This document shows positions 8,243 to 15,172 of a DNA stretch of 22,275 nt, piece after piece. The notes below the pieces were generated by a model. It was not told where the DNA came from and made no database searches. It worked only from the letters and a program-made list of their open reading frames with translations. The DNA lies in contig DIEZ01000087.1 of NCBI GenBank assembly GCA_002418885.1, positions 1 to 22,275 of the forward strand. The letters run 5' to 3'. This DNA is from Syntrophaceae bacterium UBA5761 (GTDB lineage: Bacteria; Desulfobacterota; Syntrophia; Syntrophales; UBA4778). A program made the translations under genes and the position numbers. Within the stretch, counting starts at the first letter, position 1, and each line of letters begins with the position of its first letter.

Positions 8243-8698
8243 TCAGTATTTTATGTAATGAAAGGGCTCGAGCGACGAGAGCGCGTCCGTGTCGAGCATC
8301 TTAAAACCCTTCTGCTTCAAGGCCTCAACCGTCTTTTCCATCTGGTCGACGTCGAGGACGAAAACGGCGGTCTTCCAACTTTCGAGGACGAACCCATAGG
8401 CGTTGTTGATGTTGATGTTTTCTTTGAAGAGGCACTGCGTCAACTTGTCCAGGCCGCCCGGTTTATCGTCGATGACGACGGCGATAACGTCCTTCATCGT
8501 GGCCATGACCCCTTCTCTTGTCAGCGCCTTGAAGGCTCGGTCGGGGTCGTCGACGATCAGGTTGATGACGCCGAATGTGTCGGATGTCGCGATCGTGGTT
8601 GCCCGGATGTTGATTTTTTCTCTCCCAAGGATGCCCGTGACCCGGGCGAGACTGCCCGGTTTGTTTTCCGCAAACACTGAAATCTGGCGGGTTATCAT
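8243..8698 (-). CDS. Tandem ACT-domain protein
   Basis: The 151-residue protein consists of two ACT domains, about 1-70 and 72-143. The first has the typical ENKPGSLARVTGILGREKINI ligand-binding loop and helix; the second repeats it as DDKPGGLDKLTQCLFKENINI. ACT domains usually bind amino acids and act as regulatory modules. Stand-alone tandem ACT proteins next to phenylacetate-CoA ligase genes are common in anaerobic bacteria and archaea, often near indolepyruvate oxidoreductase; no such oxidoreductase is in this window. The start is ATG 8698, 16 bases after the paaK stop. The protein probably senses an amino acid or aryl acid for the neighbouring ligase, which is inference. Confidence 0.9.
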   Translation of the reverse strand: MITRQISVFAENKPGSLARVTGILGREKINIRATTIATSDTFGVINLIVDDPDRAFKALTREGVMATMKDVIAVVIDDKPGGLDKLTQCLFKENININNAYGFVLESWKTAVFVLDVDQMEKTVEALKQKGFKMLDTDALSSLEPFHYIKY

Positions 8699-8714
8699 CT
8701 TGTTTAATGCCTCC

Positions 8715-10013
8715 TCATTCCTTCCTGTTGTCGATGACCCTCTGGGCCTTCCCCTCGCCCTTCGGGAGGGTGTTCGGTTCCACGAGTTCGACCTTAGGTG
8801 TTATCAGGATGTCGCTCTTCAATTCTTCGACTATTCTGCGCTGCAGGCGTTCAAGGTGCAGGATGTCTCCGTCGAAGTATTCCTTCTCTACTTCCACTCT
8901 AACGATCATGTCGTCGTTGAAGCCTTCCCTTTCCAAGATAATCTGGAAGTTTCGTCCGACTCCTGGGATCTCCATGAGCTTTTTCTCGACCTGGATCGGG
9001 AAGATATTGACGCCCTTGATGATCAGCATGTCGTCGGTTCTTCCCTTGATCCTCTCGATCCTGCGGTGCGTCCGGCCGCAGGGACAGGGCCCGGGTATCA
9101 CCCGAGTAAGGTCCTTCGTTCGATAACGGAGGATCGGCATTCCCTCCCTCGTCAAGGTTGTGAGGATAAGTTCCCCTTCTTCACCTTCAGGTAACGGTTT
9201 CAGCGTGTTGGGGTCGATGATTTCCATCAGGAAATGGTCTTCCCAAAGGTGCAGCCCATCCTGAAAAGGGCACTCGAAGGCCACGCCGGGACCGTTCATT
9301 TCGGAGAGTCCATAGGAGTTGAACGCCTTCAACCCGTACAGTTCCTCTATCTTCAGTCGTGTTTTCTCGGAGTGCGGTTCTGCGCCGAGAAAGGCGAACT
9401 TCAGTCTCGTGTCCTTCTTAGGGTCGATTTTCATTTCCTCAAAGGTGGTGTAAAGATGCAGGGCATAGCTCGGTATGATATGGATCGTCGTCGTGTCGAA
9501 ATCGCGCATGAGCTGAATCTGCCGTTTGCTGTTACCCGCCCCTGCCGGGATAACCAACGCTCCGACCTTTTCCGCCCCATAGTGAAACCCCAGGCCGCCG
9601 GTAAAGAGGCCGTAAGTCATCATGTTCTGGAAAACGTCGCTCCTCCTGACCCCGGCCATGTACATACACCTCGCGATGAGGTCGGCCCATCCTTGGATGT
9701 CTTTGAGGGTGTGAAAGACGACGGTCGCCCGTCCCGTAGTGCCGGATGACGAGTGCATCCTAACGAGGTCGTCCTTGGGGACGGAGAGAAACCCGTAAGG
9801 CCAGTGTTCGCGAAGGTCGTCTTTTGTGGTAAGCGGTATGGATCCAAGGTCTTCCAGTGAACCGAAGGAATCCGGGTCGAACTTGATTTCGTTGAACTTC
9901 ATCCCATAATGAGTCGAGGCCTTCGCCCGATTGAGCGTCTCCTTCAACCTGAAGAGCTGCAGCGCTTTGAGTTCCCGCCGGGGCATGGTCTCGGTTTCTT
10001 TTTCCCAGTACAT
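8715..10013 (-). CDS. paaK: Phenylacetate-CoA ligase
   Basis: Adenylate-forming enzyme that activates phenylacetate or a related aryl acid to its CoA thioester using ATP. The 432-residue length is normal for the family. Visible motifs are the ATP-binding loop HSSSGTTGRATVVFHT at 87-102, the YGLSEMNGPGVAFEC region that contributes to the aryl/adenylate pocket, GELILTTLTREGMPILRYRT with the hinge region, and a C-terminal FPIQVEKKLMEIPG. Exact substrate is not resolvable; homologues also accept indoleacetate-type or other aryl acids. The ATG at 10013 has AGGAG 12 bases upstream and a promoter-like pair at 10049-10077. It heads the operon paaK, ACT protein, CQLG protein. Confidence 0.92.
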   Translation of the reverse strand: MYWEKETETMPRRELKALQLFRLKETLNRAKASTHYGMKFNEIKFDPDSFGSLEDLGSIPLTTKDDLREHWPYGFLSVPKDDLVRMHSSSGTTGRATVVFHTLKDIQGWADLIARCMYMAGVRRSDVFQNMMTYGLFTGGLGFHYGAEKVGALVIPAGAGNSKRQIQLMRDFDTTTIHIIPSYALHLYTTFEEMKIDPKKDTRLKFAFLGAEPHSEKTRLKIEELYGLKAFNSYGLSEMNGPGVAFECPFQDGLHLWEDHFLMEIIDPNTLKPLPEGEEGELILTTLTREGMPILRYRTKDLTRVIPGPCPCGRTHRRIERIKGRTDDMLIIKGVNIFPIQVEKKLMEIPGVGRNFQIILEREGFNDDMIVRVEVEKEYFDGDILHLERLQRRIVEELKSDILITPKVELVEPNTLPKGEGKAQRVIDNRKE

Positions 10014-10048
10014 GTTTGATGGACACTCCTATGGAGAATTTCCATCGA

Positions 10049-10077
10049 TTTCTACAACCCGCCATGAAATTTATCAA
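10049..10077 (-). promoter_or_regulatory. Putative sigma70-type promoter of the paaK operon
   Basis: Read on the minus strand: -35 TTGATA (10072-10077, five of six), a 17-base spacer, and -10 TAGAAA (10049-10054, four of six). It sits about 35 bases before the paaK start codon. Confidence 0.5.
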
Positions 10078-10103
10078 GCTAAATCTGCCCGCAGGAATAC
10101 CGT

Positions 10104-10132
10104 TTGTTTTCGGTCACCGAAAGGGTTATACA
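10104..10132 (+). promoter_or_regulatory. Putative mobA promoter with an embedded dyad
   Basis: A weak -35 TTGTTT (10104-10109), a 17-base spacer and a -10 TATACA (10127-10132). The perfect inverted repeat TTTCGG-TCA-CCGAAA (10108-10122) occupies most of the spacer, where a bound repressor could block polymerase. The regulator is unknown. Confidence 0.4.
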
Positions 10133-10190
10133 AAAAAAATCGTCGATTACGGCCAAGGAATGTTGAGAGATGATACCCAGGAAGACAAGC

Positions 10191-10757
10191 ATGACCGGCA
10201 TAGTGCTGTGCGGCGGCAAGAGCAGCAGGATGGGCACGAACAAGGCCTTCCTTGAGGTTGAGGGCGGACGCCTTATTGACAGGGTGTTACGGGTTCTTGG
10301 ACGGCATTTTGAGGAGGTCATCATGGTGACGCGGACTCCTGTCGATTATCAAGACATGGATGCCGTTATCGTGACGGACATGATTCCCGACGCGGGCGTC
10401 CTGGGAGGCATATACACGGGGTTGTTTTTCTCCTCTGCGGAGAATGCATTCGTCGCCGCCTGCGACATGCCCTTTTTGGATGATCGGTTCATCGATCATA
10501 TGATTCGAAGGGTAAAAAACTATGACATAGTCGTTCCGATGACAAGAGAGGGCTTTCAGCCCTTGCACGCGATCTATTCGCGGCGGTGCCTCCCGGAAAT
10601 GTTGCGGATGATCGAGAGGGCTACATTGAAGGTGAGCGAACTGTTCAACCGACGCCGTACCCTCGTCATCCGGGAAGACGAGATCAACAGTTTTACCACG
10701 GCCGGGAACCTGTTCCTTAACATCAACACGCCGGATGACCTCACTGGACTATCCTGA
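10191..10757 (+). CDS. mobA: Molybdenum cofactor guanylyltransferase
   Basis: Attaches GMP to molybdopterin to make the guanine dinucleotide form of the cofactor used by DMSO-reductase-family enzymes such as formate dehydrogenases. The 188-residue protein has the nucleotidyltransferase signature GIVLCGGKSSRMGTNKA at 3-19, then GVLGGIYTGL, a VAACDMPFLD metal-binding segment, and FLNINTPDDL at the C-terminus, all in MobA order. I chose ATG 10191 because it has AGGAAG eight bases upstream and the protein then begins right at the first beta strand; ATG 10170, adding seven residues with AAGGA upstream, is possible. It stands alone between the divergent paaK operon and the acetate carrier. Confidence 0.9.
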   Translation: MTGIVLCGGKSSRMGTNKAFLEVEGGRLIDRVLRVLGRHFEEVIMVTRTPVDYQDMDAVIVTDMIPDAGVLGGIYTGLFFSSAENAFVAACDMPFLDDRFIDHMIRRVKNYDIVVPMTREGFQPLHAIYSRRCLPEMLRMIERATLKVSELFNRRRTLVIREDEINSFTTAGNLFLNINTPDDLTGLS

Positions 10758-10788
10758 TTTCGTTGCGATAAAGTGTTGCAATAACAAT

Positions 10789-10819
10789 CGGTGCCGATAG
10801 GGTAGGGGCCGGTTTTTTT
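10789..10819 (+). terminator. Weak putative terminator after mobA
   Basis: A short, imperfect GC-rich hairpin (CGGT against GCCG, 10789-10812) is followed by seven Ts at 10813-10819. The T tract is convincing, the stem is not. Confidence 0.3.
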
Positions 10820-10820
10820 C

Positions 10821-10926
10821 TTGACGTTAATCATACTTCCCTGTTAAGAAGCGGCCGCCATAAAGTTGTCAAATCCAATAGGAATGGCAGCGTAGATGTG
10901 GGAAGTTAATACATTAAGTGCCTTAA
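10821..10926 (+). promoter_or_regulatory. Putative promoter and dyad upstream of the acetate-carrier gene
   Basis: A -35-like TTGACG (10821-10826) stands 17 bases before TTAAGA (10844-10849). Further down, a small dyad TTAAG-TGC-CTTAA lies at 10914-10926, just before the ribosome binding site. Both are suggestive only. The rest of this 192-base gap is AT-richer than its surroundings with no other visible element. Confidence 0.3.
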
Positions 10927-10949
10927 ATTAATCATGAAAGGGAGAACAT

Positions 10950-11507
10950 ATGGAAGGAAAGCTTGCTAACGTTGGGCCACTTGGTCTTATGGGATTCGGG
11001 ATGACAACGGTGCTTCTTAACATTCACAACGCGGGGTTTTACCCGTTGGGGTCGATGATCCTTGCGATGGGGTTGTGCTACGGGGGCTTTGCACAGATAA
11101 TCGCAGGCATCCTTGAGTTCAAAAAGGGCAATACCTTCGGCGTGACCGCCTTTACTTCGTACGGGCTTTTTTGGTGCAGTCTTGTATTTATCCTGGTTTT
11201 TAAGGAGTTACCGGCTACCCCGGTGGGATATATGGGGTGGTACTTCTTTATGTGGGGACTTTTTACTTTTTTCATGTGGTTCGGCACCTTCGGTAAAAAC
11301 AGGGCGATACAGTTTGTGTTCCTAAGCCTTACGATACTGTTCTGGCTCCTCGCCATAAGGGATTGGGCAGGCAGTGCAGCAATAGGGATACTGGCAGGTT
11401 GGGAAGGTATCGTGTGCGGACTTTCGGCTATATATTTGGCGATGGCGGAAGTGTTGAACGAGTCCCTGGGAAGGGTCGTACTTCCGATAGGCGAGATAAA
11501 AAGATAG
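10950..11507 (+). CDS. Acetate uptake transporter, GPR1/FUN34/YaaH (SatP) family
   Basis: Integral inner-membrane carrier or channel for acetate and related short acids. The 185 residues form about six hydrophobic helices. The N-terminal NVGPLGLMGFGMTT (7-20) stands in for the family NPAPLGL motif, with the first N-P pair altered, and FYPLGSMILAMGLCYGGFAQIIAGILEFKKGNTFG follows as in family members. The start ATG 10950 has AAGGGAG about seven bases upstream. A strong terminator follows at 11526-11555, so this gene is a single transcription unit. In an anaerobe it could handle acetate produced by fermentation or syntrophy; direction is not readable from sequence. Confidence 0.88.
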   Translation: MEGKLANVGPLGLMGFGMTTVLLNIHNAGFYPLGSMILAMGLCYGGFAQIIAGILEFKKGNTFGVTAFTSYGLFWCSLVFILVFKELPATPVGYMGWYFFMWGLFTFFMWFGTFGKNRAIQFVFLSLTILFWLLAIRDWAGSAAIGILAGWEGIVCGLSAIYLAMAEVLNESLGRVVLPIGEIKR

Positions 11508-11525
11508 TACCGGCCTTACCGATTG

Positions 11526-11555
11526 AAAGAAGGGGGGATTCCCCCCCCTCTTTTT
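11526..11555 (+). terminator. Rho-independent terminator after the acetate-carrier gene
   Basis: Six Gs (11532-11537) face eight Cs (11541-11548) across a short loop, flanked by an A/G-rich left side and followed by T-rich sequence to 11555. It sits 18 bases after the stop codon. Confidence 0.8.
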
Positions 11556-11843
11556 AACCGATGACGAGACGCTCGCAAAAAACAGAAAGTCGGCATATCG
11601 GCAGAGAGCTTTTTTGGACATCGAAGTAGGATAGGGTAGGTATACACGAATGCGTACGTCAACATGCCAGGTGATCTCACTTGACTTTCTTGATTTTCCC
11701 TCCGTTTTTATCGCCCGCGCTTTTTGTTTGACAATCGGTTCGAATTTGGATAAGGAACGAAAAATTTTGCCTGCCGATTTCAAGCGGAAAAGCGTTGGAA
11801 TTATTTATAGAATCATCATATCGAAAAGGAGGAACGGTTGTTT
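11556..11843. other. Noncoding leader region before the OFA transporter
   Basis: The gap of over 300 bases between the acetate carrier and the OFA transporter holds the terminator at its left end. Its middle has a promoter-like TTGACA (11728-11733) followed 15 bases later by GATAAG (11749-11754), and AGGAGG (11827-11832) at its right end. Reading frames across it have no recognisable protein. I see no riboswitch-like architecture or repeat. Confidence 0.4.
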
Positions 11844-13172
11844 ATGGCAGAAGAGAAGACGTTTAACAGATGGCTTGTTGTTGTCGGCGCCCTGTTGATT
11901 CAGGTAAGCCTCGGTGCTGTTTATATTTACAGCGTATTCAAGCCCGCCCTTGGCGTCAGATTTCCCGATTGGAGTGCTACGGACCTTGCCCTCCCCTCGC
12001 AGATCATCCTTGCTTTTTTTGCCCTTAGCACCATCTTTGCGGGCAGAATACAGGATAAGATCGGGCCCAAGAAGGTTGCAACGGTGGGGGGTATACTGCT
12101 GGGTCTCGGATTGGTCATGGCCTCTTTTGCACAGAATCTGCTTGTTTTTACCCTGTGCTTCAGTGTTCTCGGCGGAATCGGAATCGGTACGGCCTATGTC
12201 TGTCCTATTGCGACCTGTGTGAAGTGGTTTCCCGACATGAGAGGCCTGATCACAGGCCTAGCTGTGGCGGGATTCGGAGCCGGTGCCCTGGTCTTCACGC
12301 CTGTGGCGAAGGCGCTGATCGCCTCGCAGGGCATAATGGCCGCATTCCTTTGGCTGGGAGTAATTTTCCTGGTGGCAGTGGTGCTCGGTGCCCAGCTTAT
12401 GGTAAACCCGCCGGCCGGTTATAAGCCGGCGGGATGGAATCCGCCGGCATCGGTTGCCGGCGTCTCGTCGCAGGGAAATGATTTCACATGGCAGGAGATG
12501 CTGAAAACATCTCAATTTTACTTGCTGTGGTTGACTTATTTCGCCGGGTGTACGGCCGGGTTGATGGTCATCATGAATGTTCTCAACATCTGGCAGTCCG
12601 TTTCCATCCTTGGTCTTGCGGGTACGGGTACGACGATTCCGCAGGACGTCTTCAAGAGCATCACGGACCAAGGCGCGACCGCTATAATGGTTGTTGCCAT
12701 ACTGAACGCATTGGGCCGCATCGTCTGGGGAAAGGTTTCAGACAACCTCGGACGAAAAAACACGCTTGCCGTCATGTTCCTTTTCAGCGGGATAGTGATG
12801 CTTGTGCTGAATTATATGTCTTCCTTTGTCCTCTATTTGGTCGGGGTGTCCTGTATCGGTTTTTGTTTCGGAGGATTTCTTGCGCTCTATCCGGCGGTCA
12901 CGGCGGATTATTTCGGCACGAAAAACGTCGGTGCCAATTACGGCTGGATGTTCACTGCCTACGGGGCAGGCGGACTTTTCGGTCCTTGGCTTGCTCCCAA
13001 ACTCATGACGGTCGTGCAGAAGGTTCCCTATGAAGCGGTGGAGAAAGGAGCCGTCGTGGTCAAACAGTATGCCGCCGGCAACTTTCTGACGTCGTTCATC
13101 ATATCGGGTGTCATGTGTCTCATCGCCGTCGCCGTGGTTTGGGCTATAAAGCCACCCCTCAAGAAAGCGTAA
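11844..13172 (+). CDS. OFA-family MFS transporter (oxalate/formate antiporter type)
   Basis: Major facilitator with 12 predicted membrane helices, 442 residues. Family marks are the N-terminal NRWLVVVGALLIQVSLGAVYIYSVF, the loop GRIQDKIGPKKV between helices 2 and 3, GIGIGTAYVCPIATCVKWFPDMRGL in the helix 4 region, the central-loop NPPAGYKPAGW, and GKVSDNLGRKN in the second half. These match the oxalate:formate antiporter clade, whose members carry many small carboxylates, so oxalate should not be assumed. ATG 11844 is preferred, with AGGAGG 11 bases upstream; a TTG at 11838 would add two residues. A perfect terminator follows at 13186-13215. Confidence 0.9.
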   Translation: MAEEKTFNRWLVVVGALLIQVSLGAVYIYSVFKPALGVRFPDWSATDLALPSQIILAFFALSTIFAGRIQDKIGPKKVATVGGILLGLGLVMASFAQNLLVFTLCFSVLGGIGIGTAYVCPIATCVKWFPDMRGLITGLAVAGFGAGALVFTPVAKALIASQGIMAAFLWLGVIFLVAVVLGAQLMVNPPAGYKPAGWNPPASVAGVSSQGNDFTWQEMLKTSQFYLLWLTYFAGCTAGLMVIMNVLNIWQSVSILGLAGTGTTIPQDVFKSITDQGATAIMVVAILNALGRIVWGKVSDNLGRKNTLAVMFLFSGIVMLVLNYMSSFVLYLVGVSCIGFCFGGFLALYPAVTADYFGTKNVGANYGWMFTAYGAGGLFGPWLAPKLMTVVQKVPYEAVEKGAVVVKQYAAGNFLTSFIISGVMCLIAVAVVWAIKPPLKKA

Positions 13173-13185
13173 CTGCTCGACGGGG

Positions 13186-13215
13186 AAAGGGGGCAATACA
13201 AGTTGCCCCCTTTTT
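13186..13215 (+). terminator. Rho-independent terminator between the two MFS genes
   Basis: An 11-base perfect stem (13186-13196 with 13203-13213) encloses a 6-base loop, and the Ts of the right arm run on to 13215. It lies 13 bases after the OFA transporter stop. Confidence 0.9.
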
Positions 13216-13226
13216 ATCTACTCCTT

Positions 13227-14489
13227 ATGATACATAGAACAGGCAGGTCTGATTCGACCCGGATGCTAGTATTGACGGCTTCTGTGATCATAGAGGTATG
13301 TCTGGGGCTCATCCTTGCCTGGCCGACCATACTGACTGAAAGGGTGACCTCAGCTCACCTCGACTTCTCCGTTCAACTTAGATGGATTCATGCCCTCACC
13401 CTGGTTGCATTCGCGTTTTCCACCGTGGCGGCGGGAAAACTCCATGACAGGATCGATCCCGGGCTATGTGTCCGCGCGGGTGGGTTGGCCCTCGGCGTCG
13501 GCCTTGCGGCGGCGGGGCTGACCGGAAAAATCTCCGTGATGTGGCTCGGTTTCGCAGGAATCGTTGCCGGGAGCGGGGCAGGTTTTGCGTATTTAGTCCC
13601 CGTTGTCCTTGCCGTCAGGTTGTTTCCTTCCGAAAAAGGGCTGGCGTCGGGGCTTGTGGCGGCGGGTTTTTTATCAGGTGTCGTTATCTGGAGTAGAACG
13701 GCTGCCTACCTGGTCGATGTACATCTATTGTCTTGGAGTGCCGTCCATATACTTCTCGGATTGACGGTTTCTGTGTGTTGTCTTGCGGGAAGCTTTTTTG
13801 TGACTTACTCGGGTTCCGACCCAAGGGATGAGGAATGGCATGCATTGTCCGATAACTTTACCAGGCCTCAGTACATGCCCGGGGGCATTGAAAACATATT
13901 GGCGTCATATACTTTCTACGCAATATTCTTCGTTTTTTTTGTTTCAGCCTTTTCAGGGCATATCGCATCTGGAATAATTCAGCCTTACGGTATCGAATCC
14001 CTCCGGGCGAGAGGTCTTGAAAACAAGATTGCCATGAGTGTTTCCGCTTTGGCCGCGCTCCTCTTTCAACTGGCGGGCGTGGTTGGCCCCCTGGCTTGGG
14101 GTATGATTTCGGACCGGATGGACCGGAGATGGGTTATTGCCGCGCTCTGCGGAATTCAGGGCGTGGTGTTGCTTCTAATGGCATACACGGTTGGTTCACC
14201 ACAGTCCGTTATCCTCTTTGCCTGCCTGACGGGGTTCAATTATGGGGGAAATTTGGGTCTCTTTCCCGCCGTGACCGCCGAAAACTTTGACGACCGCGGT
14301 CTTACCTGGGTTTACAGCCTTATTTTTCTCGCCTTCATTGCCGCGGGGGTCGCCGGTCCTGAAACGACGGATTATTTTTTCGGCGAGGCGGGAACAGGCG
14401 AGGCGTCGCTCGGAAAGATGCCGCTCGTTATCCTAGCGGCTACTTGTCTGGGCGTCTCTGCGCTTGCGCTGTTTTTTAAGGGCAGATGA
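13227..14489 (+). CDS. Divergent OFA-like MFS transporter
   Basis: Second major facilitator, about 420 residues and about 12 helices. It shares OFA-like landmarks with its neighbour: AAGKLHDRIDPG for the helix 2-3 loop, GSGAGFAYLVPVVLAVRLFPSEKGLASGL in the helix 4 region, GMISDRMDRRW in the second half, and TGFNYGGNLGLFPAVTAENF. The central loop lacks the NPPAGYKP motif. An in-frame TTG at 13203 lies inside the preceding terminator hairpin and is unlikely; ATG 13227 has no clear ribosome binding site, and ATG 13263, giving a protein that begins right before the first helix, is equally possible. Substrate is unknown; position suggests another organic acid carrier. Confidence 0.8.
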   Translation: MIHRTGRSDSTRMLVLTASVIIEVCLGLILAWPTILTERVTSAHLDFSVQLRWIHALTLVAFAFSTVAAGKLHDRIDPGLCVRAGGLALGVGLAAAGLTGKISVMWLGFAGIVAGSGAGFAYLVPVVLAVRLFPSEKGLASGLVAAGFLSGVVIWSRTAAYLVDVHLLSWSAVHILLGLTVSVCCLAGSFFVTYSGSDPRDEEWHALSDNFTRPQYMPGGIENILASYTFYAIFFVFFVSAFSGHIASGIIQPYGIESLRARGLENKIAMSVSALAALLFQLAGVVGPLAWGMISDRMDRRWVIAALCGIQGVVLLLMAYTVGSPQSVILFACLTGFNYGGNLGLFPAVTAENFDDRGLTWVYSLIFLAFIAAGVAGPETTDYFFGEAGTGEASLGKMPLVILAATCLGVSALALFFKGR

Positions 14490-14533
14490 TACTTCTGCGG
14501 AGTTTCGATCAGCAAATTATTATTTTCTCTTTT

Positions 14534-14562
14534 TTGAAAGTGTGGTAGTTAAAAAATATCTT
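14534..14562 (+). promoter_or_regulatory. Putative promoter of efp-epmA
   Basis: -35 TTGAAA (14534-14539), a 17-base A-rich spacer, and -10 TATCTT (14557-14562). It lies about 45 bases before the efp start, and AAGGAG (14591-14596) follows as ribosome binding site. Confidence 0.5.
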
Positions 14563-14608
14563 CCGTGTCTCCACGTCTAAAGTCCTATCGAAGGAGCGTC
14601 TTCAACGA

Positions 14609-15172
14609 ATGTACAGTGCCGCCGATTTGAGGAAGGGTCTGCGAATAAAACTGGACGGTGACCCTTACACGATCACAGAGTTCAACTTCGTAAAGCCCGG
14701 GAAAGGCCAATCCCTTTACCGATGCAAACTCCGCAATATGATCACGGGGGCGCAATTCGAGCGCACTTTTCGTGAGGTCGATACCTTCGAGGCGGCAGAC
14801 CTCCAGCAGAAGGCGATGCAGTACCTTTACAAAGAAGGAGACAACTACGTGTTCATGGACCTTGAGTCCTATGAGCAGGTTTATCTCACCGACGATCAGG
14901 TAGGGGATACCAAGAATTATCTCATCGACAGCCTCGAGGTGGAAATCCTTCTCTTCGAGGACAGACCCATCGGGGTCACGCTCCCGAATTCGGTCGATCT
15001 CCGCGTCGAACATGCCGAGCCCTGGGCCAAGGGGGACAGTGTATCGGGAAATTATAAGCCCGTCGTTTTGGAGACGGGGTACAGGATATTGGTCCCGCCG
15101 TTCATCGAAGAAGGCGAGAAAATCCGTGTCGACACCCGGAGCGGTGAGTACATCACGCGTGTCAAGGAATGA
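14609..15172 (+). CDS. efp: Translation elongation factor P
   Basis: Binds the ribosome between the P and E sites and rescues stalling at consecutive prolines. The 187 residues match EF-P from end to end: FVKPGKGQSLYRCKLRN in domain I, VTLPNSVDLRV in domain II, and the C-terminal signature KIRVDTRSGEYITRVKE. The tip residue in KPGKG is K32, equivalent to E. coli K34, the lysine that EpmA modifies with beta-lysine. The presence of epmA immediately downstream agrees with that lysine. The ATG at 14609 has AAGGAG 12 bases upstream. Confidence 0.97.
   Translation: MYSAADLRKGLRIKLDGDPYTITEFNFVKPGKGQSLYRCKLRNMITGAQFERTFREVDTFEAADLQQKAMQYLYKEGDNYVFMDLESYEQVYLTDDQVGDTKNYLIDSLEVEILLFEDRPIGVTLPNSVDLRVEHAEPWAKGDSVSGNYKPVVLETGYRILVPPFIEEGEKIRVDTRSGEYITRVKE

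Noticed and set aside
8403-9194. 263-codon plus-strand frame across the ACT and paaK genes
   Set aside because: It spans two minus-strand genes and the gap between them, with no family resemblance.
11322-11783. 153-codon minus-strand frame in the region after the acetate carrier
   Set aside because: It overlaps the end of the carrier gene and runs through a strong terminator; composition is not protein-like.
12407-12433. Perfect 9-base stem inside the OFA transporter gene
   Set aside because: It encodes the conserved central-loop NPPAGYKPAGW, so repeated proline and glycine codons in GC-rich DNA explain it without a regulatory role.
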